Assembly: GCA_947247005.1 (NCBI GenBank)
Contig: OX365955.1
Coordinates: 4,288,001 to 4,352,000 of the forward strand
DNA: 64,000 bases
Origin: Spisula solida
Lineage: Eukaryota > Mollusca > Bivalvia > Venerida > Mactridae
Reading direction: 5' to 3'
Shown: in pieces, positions 22,855 to 34,174 of the stretch
How positions within the stretch are numbered: the first letter of the stretch is position 1
Layout of the letters: every line of letters starts with the position of its first letter
The notes under the pieces: generated by a model
Database searches by the model: none
Told to the model about the DNA's origin: nothing
Seen by the model: the letters and a program-made list of their open reading frames with translations, nothing else
Program-made: the position numbers and the translations under genes

Positions 22855-24376
22855 AGAAGCTCTTTATAATGTAAACAATTTTTTCTGGGCATCCATATGC
22901 CTTAAGGATCTTCCAAAGACTTTCTCTATGAATACTATCGAATGCTTTTTCAAAGTCGATGTAGTTTATGTGAACTTTGCTATTCCATTCGATGCATTGT
23001 TCCAGGATATTCCTTAGTGTGAAGATATGATCAGTGCATCCAGTTCCAGGTCTGAATCCAGCTTGTTCTTTTCTTAAGATTCCATTGATTGAACTGCTGA
23101 GTCTCATGCAGATGATTTTACAGAAGACTTTACTGGGTATGGATAGAAGTGTGATCCCACGCCAATTTGAACAATCCATCTTGTCACCCTTTTTTGGAAG
23201 TTTAACGATGAGGCCTTTAGACCAGTCATTTGGGAGACTTTCTGAGGTCCATATCAGTGTAAATAGTTTGTGGAGTTGTTCAGAAGCACATTTTGTGTCT
23301 GCTTTAAGTACTTCGCTTTCAATACTGTCAATTCCTGGTGCTTTATTATTTTTTAGCTGGTTTATGGCTTTTATTATTTCTTCTCTGGTTGGTGGATCTA
23401 AATCTATGTTGAATGGTTCTCCAAAAGGTTCATTTATGGTTGCTATTTCTACAGGTTCTTGTCTATTTAATACTTCATTGACGTGTTCTGCCCATCTTTT
23501 TAGCTGTTCGTATTCTAGGGTGATCTTTTCTCCTGCTTTATTCTTCACTGGCCCAGTACCAGAGTCAAATTTCCCAGTCAATTCTTTGGTGATTCTATAT
23601 ACTTCACCCATCGCTCCTCTATTGGCTGCTGTTTCTGCCTCATCAGCTTTGTTGTCATAATATTCTCTCTTGTCTTTTCTAAGCTTACGTTTAGTTTCCT
23701 TGTTGGTGTCGGAGTATTCTTTGCTGTATCGCTCTACTAGTCTTTCAGATCTTGCATTTTGTTTTTTCTCTTTTAAGATTCTTCTTTTGTCGATAAGATT
23801 CCAAGTGTCTGTTTGTATCCATTTCTTATCGTTTTTCTTCTTTGAACCGAGTACTGTTTTACAGGCTTGAGTGTACGTCTCTTTTATATTGTTCCAAGTG
23901 GTTTCCACATCTGGTTCTAGTCCATCTCCAGTATCACCAAGTACTTGGAATCTGTTTCTTAACACAAGTGGGAACTTCTTATTTATTAAGGGGTCTTTAA
24001 GCTTTGCTGTATTATATCTTGGTTGAGTTGGTTCTGATTTGGAAGGAGCTTTTCTTAGATGAAGTTTAATCTTAGCTAACAGTAGGTGATGGTCACTACC
24101 AACATCTGCTCCCCGTCGAACCACTACATTTTCCAAGGAATGTCTCCATCGACCGTTGATGATAATGTGGTCTATTTGCTGGCGGTCTCTACCATTTGGC
24201 GACTCCCATGTTTTCTTGTGGATTTCCTTATGTGAGAAGATGGTACCGCCTATCACAAGATTGTTTATTCCACAAAGGGTTGCAAGTCTCTCACCATTCT
24301 CATTCATATCACCACATCCATGAGTTCCCATACATCTTTCTCTTCCTTCATTTGAATTTCCAACCTTAGCATTCAT
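22817..24376 (-). pseudogene. endonuclease C-terminus and RT fingers/palm of RTE-like protein
   Basis: This 519-codon frame is the central part of the polyprotein. Residues 1-100 finish the EEP endonuclease (VGNSNEGRERCMG, RDRQQIDHIIINGR and the GSDHHLL active-site histidine motif). After a linker rich in charged residues come reverse-transcriptase motifs: LPKKGD, WRGITLLSIPSKVFCKI, EQAGFRPGTGCTDHI and YIDFEKAFDS at about residues 472-481 (catalytic aspartate of motif A). The frame breaks by a one-base shift near 22845. The methionine at 24376 is not a true start, since homologous coding sequence continues upstream in frame. Cytoplasmic/nuclear target-primed reverse transcription is the family's known role; this copy cannot perform it. 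Confidence 0.85.
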
Positions 24377-24387
24377 GTCTCCAACTA

Positions 24388-24765
24388 CTAATAGGAGATC
24401 GTGTGTTGGTGTTGCATCGATGGCTTTTTGTAACTGTTGGTAAAATATATCTTTTTGATCTTCCTCTGTGTCATTTGTTGGCGAATAACATTGTATAATT
24501 GTTGTTTTGTATACCTTCCATTGAATCTAGCTGTTATGAGTCTTTGATTGATTGCTTTCCATTCTATGAGGCTTTTCTTAGCTGTTGGTGTCATGATTAG
24601 CGCTACACCTTCTCTATGTTGGTTATCTTCTCGGCCTGAATATATTATTGTATTGTTGGATGTTGTTGTTATAGATCCATTTCCTGTCCATCTGCTTTCA
24701 CTTACTCCTAAAATTTCGATCTTGTATTTAGCCATCTCTCGTTCTACTTGCGCCGTTTTGCCCAT
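24388..24765 (-). pseudogene. endonuclease N-terminal part of RTE-like protein
   Basis: The translated start MAKYKIEILGVSESRWTG carries the E-x-R-W pattern of the exonuclease/endonuclease/phosphatase (EEP) fold that nicks target DNA to prime reverse transcription. The frame is lost near 24505-24520: beyond it the expected CYSPTNDTEEDQ-type sequence is found in the next frame, which continues into the 22817-24376 frame. It is the most 5' coding part of the copy, directly against the target duplication. Full-length relatives would have sequence upstream, so the copy is probably 5'-truncated. Confidence 0.7.
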
Positions 24766-24781
24766 CTCGTAGTTCGGATAC

Positions 24782-25880
24782 AGTCAATGAAAACTGGTTA
24801 GATGAATCGACCGATGTATTTGGACAGATTTAACAAATACTACACTTTATAGGTTTGCTTTTTCTTGTTTCGATATGGAATTGTTTACGGTTTTAAACAT
24901 TTACAACAAATCTTTTTATTTACTTATAGTCGGTTTTAAAGAAAACAAGGCCGATAGGTCGATGTGACAGGGCATATATAGAGGTAGGTGGCGGGTTATG
25001 GATTGTAACATTGAAAAAAAAATTTACTCATTTTGGCATAAGCAGTTATGGTATGGTCGTAGGCGAGGTCGGTTTGAATATCGTAGGCTCATATCGAAAA
25101 AATATTAATTATGTATACTTCAGTTTGATTGGCATTTTTTAAATTAAAGTGTCACATAAAAAATAGGAAAACTAGAATTTATTTTCATAGTTTCATACTT
25201 CATTTGATTGGCACATTTTAAATAAAAAAGTGTCGAATAATATCTAGACTATGATTTGCACCAATGATTTAATGACTGTAAATTCAGAAATGTGCACGAC
25301 GGATTAATCTTTGCTAAAATCGAGTAATTGGTAAGTTTTTGAAAACTCATGTACGTGAATTTAAAATTAGGGGAAAAACCTTTTTTTTATTATAGCTCTT
25401 TCTGAATTTTAAAAAATTGCGAACAATTAAACACATGAACTGCTTAAAGACTAACGCATTCGCAAAATATCGACCTCGCAAATATTTTCTGATTTTTAAA
25501 AAAAAATCTGACAGTAATTATGCTCGTACAGATGTATCCTAGAATCGTCACCATAACTAGATGCACCATTAACATTATATTTATGCATGAAATGACACCT
25601 TCGTACAAGTTAACGACAAGGTACGTGTTATATCGTTCATCGGAGGTCGAAGCGACCTTGTGAATTTGATGCCTTAGCTTTAAACATATTTAGAAACTCG
25701 TTATTTATGACACAATAATACTTTTATTTTAATGTTACTTCGATGATTAAAGTCTATGTGTCACATTATTAGAACGCGTGATTTGGAGATGACGGAGGGT
25801 TTTTGTAAGAGTAAAATAAGTACACTAAGCTAGAAACTTTTACTTATTTACCCAACTGTAGTATACTCATTTGGAGACCA
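24782..25880. other. unannotated stretch
   Basis: The first bases are probably the displaced remainder of the SINE or its flank. No gene recognised beyond that. Confidence 0.4.
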
Positions 25881-26101
25881 GGGTACCGTTTTATCAAAGC
25901 GCTTACTGAAATCGTAAACTTACGTTGAAATTTAAATTCTTAATTATTCTTTAAACCCTACATACTGGTGACAGATATGTTTCGTAGGAGTTCGTTAACT
26001 GAAGCATAATTCATATTAATCACAACGAACATATTTTAAAGAAATAAATATAATTTTTTAAACGTAAGTTTAATAATTTCGTAAGTGTTTTGATAAAACA
26101 G
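25881..26101. mobile_element. MITE family A, copy 2
   Basis: The left end GGGTACCGTTTTATCAAAGC, then CTTACTGAAATCGTAAACTT, pairs with the right end AAACGTAAGTTTAATAATTT, then CGTAAGTGTTTTGATAAAAC. A partial third arm (TTTATCAAAGCAATTACGCA) follows directly at 26102-26150, suggesting a tandem or nested second left end. Confidence 0.7.
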
Positions 26102-26164
26102 TTTATCAAAGCAATTACGCAAATCTTAACTTAAGTTGGAATTTAAATTATTTATATTTTGTCG

Positions 26165-27200
26165 ACAATTACATTTTTCTAAAAAATGATCTTCAATACT
26201 AATAATATTTCAGGTAATGAACTCTTATAAACAATATATGTCTCAAATTAGCAGTCGTTAAAGAATTATAACCAATTCAAACTTAATCGTACGTTAATGA
26301 TTTCTGTATGTGCATTGATAAAACGATACCTTGACCCGACCACCTATTTTATTCTGACATCGTTACATGAAGATGATGTACAAATATTGCCCACTCTCAT
26401 CGTAAATGTAAACTATGCAATACTAATACAAGACTTTTTTTTTGATGAAATGCATCAAAAGACGGCGCTAAAGTTTTTTGAAGCATATTATGTTAACTAG
26501 AGTTTTTAATTGGGCCTGCTAGAGTTAAATGGGAACAGACCATCTCTTGATTAGATCTACTGACTTAATTTCTGATCCCATGATTGAATTTAGACCGGAT
26601 TAAATAAATCAGAAAATTCATTACACATTATTATACGTTTTATTACATGACACTACTTTGAAAAGGCCTTTTTAATCTCACATTTCGTGAATACCTGAAA
26701 AAGGTACGCCATAATAATTAATAATTATCATATATATAATTATATATTATGTAAGACAGTTAAATCAGATACTTTACTGCATAAAAAGATTTTACCATTT
26801 TTACATTGGTAGTCTGGGAACTTGACTAACCACTGACGTATGAGGATGTAATACACAGAGCCTCAGACATATTTCAATATACAACATAATTATCTACAAT
26901 AAATGTTCACTATACGACACGGTAAGCTCCTTAAACATCGTAACGGAAAGGGAGATTACTGCGTAGACTTCGCAAAGCCGTACGGATAACTTGATACGGT
27001 GTTTTAATAGTTACAGAAACGAGACCGCCGGAATATGGCGAAAACGAAATCATAACGGCTATAGGTAATAAACCACTAAATATATACGCGACCCAAAATC
27101 GGATACACTCAAATAGTCCTTACAGAAACTTCTATTTGCCTGCAAATGGTGATATGCCTTGACAAAATGGAACTAGAATCATCTTATTGAGTTTATAGAG
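26165..27200. other. unannotated stretch
   Basis: No recognisable gene or repeat; an AT-rich TAATTA/ATATAT patch lies near 26712-26750. Confidence 0.45.
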
Positions 27201-27203
27201 GAA

Positions 27204-27340
27204 CTTGCACGAGTGCTCATTACATACGAGTTTTATTACACGAGTGGACAAAATGATATGACACGAGGTTTTTGCCGAGTGTCATATTGTTTTTGTCGAC
27301 GAGTTTAATAAAACTCGTATGTAATGAGCACGAATGTAAG
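27204..27340. repeat. hairpin-forming inverted repeat
   Basis: The left arm (GTGCTCATTACATACGAGTT, TTATTA, CGAG) pairs with the right arm (CTCGTATGTAATGAGCAC). The centre carries a second pair, GACACGAGG and GCCGAGTGTC. Probably one end of a small foldback element that reaches to about 27735. Confidence 0.65.
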
Positions 27341-27510
27341 ATTCTATTTATCACATAACCTAAGAAAACGCTCAATATTGTTCAGAATAATTTGCCGAGT
27401 GTCATATTGTTTTTGTCGACGAGTTTAATAAAACTCGTATGTAATGAGCACGAATGTAAGATTCTATTTATCACATAACCTAAGAAAACGCTCAATATTG
27501 TTCAGAATAA
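27271..27510. repeat. exact 120-bp tandem duplication
   Basis: 27271-27390 and 27391-27510 are identical over all 120 bases as read, from TTTGCCGAGTGTCATATTGT to TTGTTCAGAATAA. The duplicated unit includes the right arm of the hairpin and a TTATCACATAAC word, which also has an inverted mate at 27716-27728. Confidence 0.95.
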
Positions 27511-27653
27511 TGATGTGCGCTGCATATGTTTCAGCCAAAATTTAGCGGTACAATGAGTGCGACGTCATGGCGACGTTGATATTATCATGACGTCAGTGAC
27601 CGATCAATGCATGGATTGGCTAACGTCACGTCAAGCTAATTTAAATATTTATT

Positions 27654-27716
27654 GCACGGTCTGGGAGTGCCGAACGATATTTACGTCACGGCTTTACGGC
27701 ACTCCTGGACCGCATG
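27654..27716. repeat. inverted repeat within small element
   Basis: GCACGGTCTGGGAGTGCCG pairs with CGGCACTCCTGGACCGC around a 25-bp centre containing TTACGTCACGG. Just outside, GTTATGTGATAAA (27716-27728) is the exact complement of TTTATCACATAAC at 27347-27359, so it may be the right end of the element that starts near 27204. Confidence 0.55.
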
Positions 27717-27735
27717 TTATGTGATAAAAAGGTAT

Positions 27736-28690
27736 TGTATACATATAGTTGAATGAGTGAATGTGTTTCATCTTGAATATTTTGAGATTTTGGCATACTT
27801 GACAAAGCGAAAGTAGAGAAGGGTAAAACCCACATTGGATCGGTCCGCGCGTCTGTAAAAATTTGTCTACCGCCTTTGACGAACAAAATCTTTCTTATAT
27901 TAAACACGACCCCCTGTTTTTTTGGTCTTATTTTGTAGCTGCAACATACTGCTTTTCAATGATATAAGTCTGTGAACTGGCCATAGACTTTAACATGATA
28001 TTATCTGGGGCTGACAATTGTCACTTTATTTAGTGGTTTGTGACCTATAAACATGACTAGTTTGGTTGTTATTAGTTGTTTATACATATATCCAAACATA
28101 AATGACAAAAATATATCGTTAATATATTTTATAACAATTATTTTGCGTTTCGGTGGCTTTTGTCTTGATTCGACACTCGTTTAATCCAACAAAAGTAATG
28201 TCGTGGATTGGCCGTGAAATATCATAATTTTCTAATAAATGTCATTTTATTAATGCTGGTGATATTTTAGATATTTTATATATTTAGATACTATAGAGTT
28301 ACATCTTTATTATGATGTAAGGAAGTACAAAATTGTATTGAAAATTGAGCCATGGAATTCGAACAAGATCGCATAGGACCGGGGAACACACACTCTCTTT
28401 CCATTGGCTGGTTTTCTGTTTTCAATTGAATAACTTGAGGCCATGCATTGTTCGTTCATTGTAATTACAGTTTTCTCATTGTACGTGTACAGCCTTGCAG
28501 GAATTAAAAAAATCAATAGTCGTTCATTGATGAATTTTTTCTTTGTTTGCATTAAAACAAGTTTTTAAGTTGCTTTATCAGTATTCGCAACCATTTATGC
28601 GACAGTGGTGAATAAGTGTAATAAGGTTTAGAAACGAAGCTATTAAAAAGCGTAGCCTAACAAATGTTATATCATCGCATGAACACATTT
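27736..28690. other. unannotated stretch
   Basis: No recognisable gene or repeat. Confidence 0.45.
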
Positions 28691-28990
28691 TGGTTCTCAT
28701 CACTATAGACGTTTCCACGCGTCGTCCATGATAGAAACTGATGAATATCACTTTATGCTATGCTGTCCATTTTATTCTGACTTACGTCGTCTGTATAATA
28801 TTCCCAGATCATGGAATACATTGAACAAATTTGTAAATTTAATGTCGTCGAATAATACTTATACCATTACAATAAAGCTAAATTTACCTATAATGCTATG
28901 TTATGACGCTCTGTGGCCATTAATAATGCAGTTGCTTCGTAAATTGTTATTTATCTCTGTAAAATACCAAGTCATATGTTTGTATGTTAT
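28690..28990 (+). pseudogene. LINE polyprotein C-terminal remnant
   Basis: The frame from 28728 reads IETDEYHFMLCCPFYSDLRR and then WNTLNKFVNLMSSNN. This matches the conserved H-x-C tail (E-D-E-x-H-F-L-x-x-C-P-x-Y) that follows the reverse transcriptase in one large group of mollusc LINEs. The frame degrades after about residue 45 into unrelated AT-rich codons. No RT motifs remain upstream, so only the extreme C-terminus survives. A similar tail is found decayed on the minus strand at 33480-34174. Confidence 0.55.
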
Positions 28991-29184
28991 TCACATGTAT
29001 GTGTATATATACAAATATAGTTTATTCAATAAAAAGGCAAATATGCCTATCATTCTACAAATATATACAATTTCACATATTTTACAATGGTTAATGGTAT
29101 ACATAAAAATTATATATATGTTGTAAATTGGTCAATGCCGATTTTGTCACTAAAACTTGAAATTGTTGATGATAACAAATCCTA
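28991..29184. other. AT-rich stretch
   Basis: Low-complexity TA-rich sequence; nothing recognised. Confidence 0.4.
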
Positions 29185-29225
29185 CTGTGAAGGCAGCACT
29201 CAACAGAAACAGCAGAGCACGAAAG
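29185..29225 (-). repeat. dispersed repeat family 'GCTGCC', partial copy 4 (minus)
   Basis: The minus strand reads TTTCGTGCTCTGCTGTTTCT, then GTTGAGTGCTGCCTTCACAG, matching the family's 3' core. Confidence 0.4.
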
Positions 29226-29460
29226 GCGGAGTGTACAAAGATATAGGGGCGCTGTTTAGGATCAAGAAGTCCCGGATTAGATCCCCATCATGCTTAATTT
29301 CTATAATGACAAATAACCCACAGCGATCCACTTAAATACACATGTAGATGTATATATAGGTTCACACTGAGAGGGTCAAATGCCAATGACCTGCGACTCG
29401 GTGATTTGGGAGGGGGTAAATGTACAGTCGGTTGAACTCGCGCATGTCAAACAGAATTAA

Positions 29461-30132
29461 ACTATATACCTTATAATGTGATTGCTCGAAGCTTATACAA
29501 GAACTTAAGTAACAAAATTTAACGCTATACTTGATATTGTGTTGTGATTGTTCGAAGCTTATACAAGAACTTAAGTAACATAATTTAACTATAAACTTTA
29601 TCTTGAAATTGCTCGAAGCTTATACATGAATTTATGTAACATAATTTAACTCTATACTTTATCTTGTCATTGCTCGAAGCTGATACATAAACGTATGTAA
29701 TATAATTTAACTCTATACTTTATATTGTGATTGCTCAAAGCTTATACAAGAACCCCAGTAACAGAATTTAACTCTATACTTTATCTTGTGATTGCTTGAA
29801 GCTTGTATAATGGTTTAAGTAACATAGTTTAACTCTGTGCTTTATCTTGTTATTGCTCGAAGCTTATAAACGAACTTAAGTAACAAAATTTAACTCTATA
29901 CTTTATCTTGTAATTGCTCGAAGCTTATACAAGAACTTAAGTAACAGAAGTTAACTCTATATTAAATATTGTGATTGCTCGAAGCTTATACAAGAGTTTA
30001 AATAACAGGAGTTAACCCTATACGTTATCTTGTAATTGCTTGAAGCTTAAACACGAACTTAAATAACATAATTTAAATCTATACTCTATATTGTAATCTC
30101 TCGAAACTTATACACGAACTTAGGTAACATAA
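29461..30132. repeat. 61-bp minisatellite, about 11 units
   Basis: Unit words ATTGCTCGAAGCTTATACAA, GAACTTAAGTAACA and ATTTAACTCTATACTTTATC. Successive ATTG starts at 29547, 29608, 29669, 29730, 29791 and 29852 are exactly 61 bp apart; the first interval is 66. Moderate divergence between units. Confidence 0.9.
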
Positions 30133-30628
30133 TTGTTTCTAATGACAATTGTGAACGTTGAACGTTTGGAAGATTGACCAGATTTTGTCAATACGATATG
30201 ACGATAATACCAGTATGGTAAATCGTGTGAGGAGATAAGATAAAGTTTATTTCCAATCAAGGGTCATATAACATGACATATCAATCACAGATAAAACATA
30301 ATGGGTTGAAAATTAAACATAACAACTAAGAACTTCGAAAGTATATAAGGCTTGATTCTGTTTAAGTAACACAAACAAATAAGGCTTTAGGTCTAAAGAA
30401 TCTTATCTCCCTTCATGCACTTGAAAAGCATTTTGTGTGTCTCTGTAATCAAATAGTAAGTGTAAAAAGAGTTTCGATCCGTAATAATAGGAAGATGATG
30501 GGAGATAGGATTAATTAGACGTTATTAATATCGATAAAAAAGAGTGAAATTTAAAAAGCACGTATAATAACTAATATATAACAAACGTATGCAAACGGTC
30601 TGTCAAATACTATTCATGATTAGAAATT
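30133..30628. other. unannotated stretch
   Basis: GATAAAGTTTATTTCCAATC near 30239 could be the complement of a LINE 3' end, but there is no further support. Confidence 0.3.
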
Positions 30629-30752
30629 AATAACCGGGCGCGCTGTGGCATAATCCATTGAGTGATAATATCCCCGGGACGTCGATAATGGCTCGAGGGC
30701 GACACTGTCCCTTGGATATTATCACTCAATGCCACAACGAGCCCAGTTATTG
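30629..30752. repeat. long hairpin
   Basis: AATAACCGGGCGCGCTGTGG, then CATTGAGTGATAATATCC on the left pair with GGATATTATCACTCAATG, then CCACAACGAGCCCAGTTATT on the right, with a loop of roughly 30 bp. A related GATAATATCCCCGGGGATA word is found at 31329-31347, so the element is dispersed. Confidence 0.65.
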
Positions 30753-32701
30753 AACTGTTTAATATACATGTTCCAGCGAAGGGAAGATATAAAAACATTT
30801 GATTTCATCAACATAAATTTCCTACATAGAATAAAGTTTACTGATCAGCATTATTCAATACGATTTCAATGAACCAACATTAGATAAGCACACAACGTAA
30901 TTCTCTTTTTATTGCAAAACTGCATCTAAATGTTTTCGGAAAATAACTAATAACAAAATTATAAATATAATTTATAGCGTGAGTGAAAATAAAAAAATAC
31001 AAGATGTCCCGTTTCCGTTATTCAACAAAATGTAAATGAGTAACGTATGGCCTCTAGCAGCCTTTCCGTCAATATTAAGCTTCCACCTTGTGTTTCTTAG
31101 CCACAATAAACTGTCAGGCGTGTTGCGCTATTCACATGATGAGTTTTCGATGATATAGTTTACATTAAGAAGCATACTGGGGAGTGTTAAATCATTTGAA
31201 CAAGCGTTCAATTGTACGCTACCTTCTGGACGTGCTGATTATGGCAGCCGTCTTTAACGTAAAGTTCCCGTGAATTACGTCACGTCGCGCGTGCGTATGA
31301 TCGCAAGGCCATTATTGATCACATGACCGATAATATCCCCGGGGATACTATCATTTTCATGGATTTTGACGATACTATCCCTGGTGGGGCGATAATACAG
31401 ATTTTGTCAACGTACAAACGTTTTCTATACTGAAAAAATAAAGTTGAGCAAGTTTTTTCAGGGTACTAATATTTTACTTGTATGACGATGTATGCATACG
31501 TGATGTAATTGACATGTCGGGCATGACTTAAGTTTCAAAATTTCAGTAGTTAATTTGTGTTTTCGTGGTTTTGTGAAACCAAGACGTTATTTATAGAGAA
31601 AACACGTGCAACACGTGCAGGATGAAATCTGAACTGTGTGAAGGATGAAACCGAGCATGATATTGTCAGTTTTATGCCACAACCAAATAAACCGGTGTTA
31701 ACCTTGTTAAATATTCAACGGTTCGAAGTCCAAGAATGACAGTGAACGACGTCAAATGGCTATTGGAATGTTGAATGCTGTCACGAAGGCAAGAGGCAAA
31801 GCAATACATTTTAATGACAATTGAATGATCATTAGTCGCCTAAAGAATAAATATTCGCAAACAGGAGACGTCAAATGTGGGCAATGTTCAGACAGACTAA
31901 CAATAACTACGTCATAAGTAGAGCGTTAGGTTGCAGTGACGTCAATACCTAACAGACACTAGTGTTTGTTATAAAATCGACCGGAATAGACAACCCGCCG
32001 CTATAATTTATGGACGCCATGATGACGTTGGCATACCGTTAACGCAACGTCATTGACAGGGTTGTCTTGCCTCGGCAATGTTTATCGCATAACGACTCGT
32101 AGGCAATAAAATTACCATTTACGTTTGGATTAAACAAACACACCAGAACTTTCGCCGATTTAACAAATTTTGGTCCTTCGCGGGAGTACAGGAGATGAAG
32201 AACAAAAGGCCGTCCGAGGTGCATGACCTTGAGCAAACATTGAACATAAATGGTATAACATTCCCCTAACCGTTGTTTTAAAGCTTCGTACCAGCAAGAG
32301 ACAAACATGTTCGACTGTAATGACTCCTCAAGGAGGGCATTATCGACATCACATTTCTTGTGATTTTTCTAATTGACCCCTATCTCCTTACATGTGACGA
32401 ATTTCCGTCAGAATGAAAACTTAACTTCACTTAAATGGTTGAATTTCAAATGAAATGAAATGATCTTAAGATTGAAAAACTTTCCTTCGGTTAAATGTCA
32501 TGCAACTTCGCGAAAACAAATAAAATAGTTCAACTTGCTAAACTGTTTTTATAAGTATATATATACAATGTAGTAACAGGTGTATTAAAAATGCATGTAT
32601 TACAATCGAGATTCACTTCTATGCTTTACTAATCGGTTATTGAGTGAAATTGTAACTAAAACAGGTAAGATGGATTACACTCGTAATACCCACAACATAT
32701 A
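30753..32701. other. unannotated stretch
   Basis: Holds the 31323-31405 fragment related to the preceding hairpin (ATAATATCCCCGGGG, ACTATCCCTGGTGGGG). No gene. The 32039-32308 frame (minus, 89 codons) has no recognisable motif. Confidence 0.4.
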
Positions 32702-33422
32702 CACTGTATAGTCCGTCAGCGACTTGGCTGGACCCCCATAAACCTTAAATATCTTTCAAAGTACTTATGCATTTTGATTGAAATTTGGTATGGTACACTG
32801 AATGACCTTTACCAACTCTGTGTTTAAATTTCAGAATTATTTACGAACTCATTAATTTGTTCACCATTGTGTCTAATGTATTAAATTTTAGATTTTAATC
32901 AACAAATGGACAGGGAGTAAAATTAGCCATTACGATCAGGTAGTTAGACTTATGCTATTGTATTTGTAATCACTGTAACGGGACATATATGGATAACTTT
33001 GACCTACATTTGACTGGTCATCAATGTGTATATAGTTGAGGCCCACCTTCTGATTGTAATGCTCATTCGTATAAACAAAATGTTGAGTCTTGAGATGAGC
33101 TTAAACGTCAAACACATATACTTTGATGTATGGGCCTCATTTTATATTTGCAATCGTCACTTGTGTGTAACTTAATGTACAGTTATATTGGACCAATTTG
33201 CTTACCTTTGCTGTTACAGTCACTTCAATCACCCGTACGTATTTACCCTGTTTTAGACTTACATTTTACTTTTCTGTGGACCAAAAATTCTGTTTTAACT
33301 TATGAGAGTTGGTAAGGTTGATTTATGAAGATATACCAATTTTTAGTCTAATTGGCATCGCACTTTTTAAGATATTTAAGGTTTATGGGGGTCCAGCCTA
33401 GTCGCTAACGGACTATACTGTG
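32702..33422. mobile_element. 720-bp foldback element
   Basis: The left end (CACTGTATAGTCCGTCAGCG, then GGCTGGACCCCCATAAACCT) and the right end (AGGTTTATGGGGGTCCAGCC, then CGGACTATACTGTG) are inverted copies. Pairing continues inward to GACCTTTACCAACTCT on the left against GAGTTGGTAAGGTTGATT on the right, so the arms are roughly 130 bp or more. No transposase. Probably a non-autonomous DNA element. Confidence 0.75.
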
Positions 33423-33479
33423 ACCTAGAAAAAGTTATCTAAATGAACATCAATACAATATGTTCATTCATTAACAATA

Positions 33480-34174
33480 TTAATAATACTAATCTACATA
33501 TCTAACTTGGTGCAATAAGCAGAGCTCTTCTACGGTAAATGTCAAAAAGGTATTCAGCAAACACTGTAATAATAATTGGGTCTTCCATACTCATTAACCA
33601 TATTAATATTTGTTCAGGAGACAGTCTTTTAAAGTTGTTATTTGTTTTTGATATTACTTCAAAAAGAGGTTTTTAAATACAATTTGACAGGCATAGCGAA
33701 CATACCCGTTCATTGACAGGGAGTTTTTGACATCTGCCTGTTTTAATTTTGAGCTTATGAACACTAGTTCTGAATTTGGTAAAATGGTTTCAGACATCTT
33801 TATCTTTAATCAGTTTAAAATATGGTTCCCTTCAAAATCTCTGTTTAAACAATGCAAATGTTCTCAACTTGCCAGTATGATGAGCCATATGTAGAAATAT
33901 TTCTACACCATTCTGATTTAAATAAACTGAATAACTGTTGTTTAACGATACGTGTTAATGGTTTGCTGTTAATGACACTATCTGAAACGTTTAGCTGTTT
34001 TAGAACATGATGCACACTAGACGTCCAGCTACTTTTCTTATACGGAAGTTTACTTTCCTCGTAAGAGGCTAACAGTAGAGAACTTACTTTGCCGTGTTGT
34101 AGGCGCTGATAGAATTTAACTGTATTGCATATAACGTCAATGTACATTGGGTATCTACCAAGCTCTCCACTCAC
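33480..34174 (-). pseudogene. LINE polyprotein C-terminal remnant (minus)
   Basis: The frame 34174 to 33845 reads ELGRYPMYIDVICNTVKFYQ, a hallmark of the region after the RT thumb in mollusc LINEs (ELGR-P-Y). It then reads SSWTSSVHHVLKQL. After the stop near 33845, matching sequence continues in broken frames: FRTSVHKLKIKTGRCQK, then WVCSLC (the cysteine pair of the H/C tail). Frameshifts and stops make it a fossil. RT motifs are not present upstream at 34180-34400, so only the C-terminal third remains. It belongs to the same broad group as the fragment at 28690-28990. Confidence 0.6.

Larger units (their letters stand above)
21872..24769 (-). mobile_element. RTE-like non-LTR retrotransposon copy
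   Basis: A 2.9-kb minus-strand element. It encodes, 5' to 3', an apurinic-type endonuclease (24765 to about 24050), a reverse transcriptase (about 23400-22500) and a C-terminal tail ending near 21885. It is flanked by an identical 12-bp duplication, TAGTTCGGATAC, at 21860-21871 and 24770-24781, which fixes both boundaries. The 3' end is a short GGTA-type tandem tail (complement of CTACCTACC), typical of RTE-style elements, not poly(A). The copy starts inside the endonuclease region and has three frameshifts, so it is dead. RTE assignment rests on remembered C-terminal motifs and tail type; a related clade is possible. Confidence 0.85.

Noticed and set aside
21775..24772. Plus-strand frames (for example 23034-23660, 208 codons)
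   Set aside because: Antisense shadows of the RTE-like retrotransposon, whose minus-strand frames carry all expected catalytic motifs.
32039..32308. 89-codon minus frame, possibly an exon
   Set aside because: No splice sites, domain or conserved pattern that I could recognise; kept only as unannotated.
33845..34174. Host gene of 109 codons
   Set aside because: Its sequence matches the post-RT region of mollusc LINEs, and the homologous sequence continues beyond the stop in broken frames.
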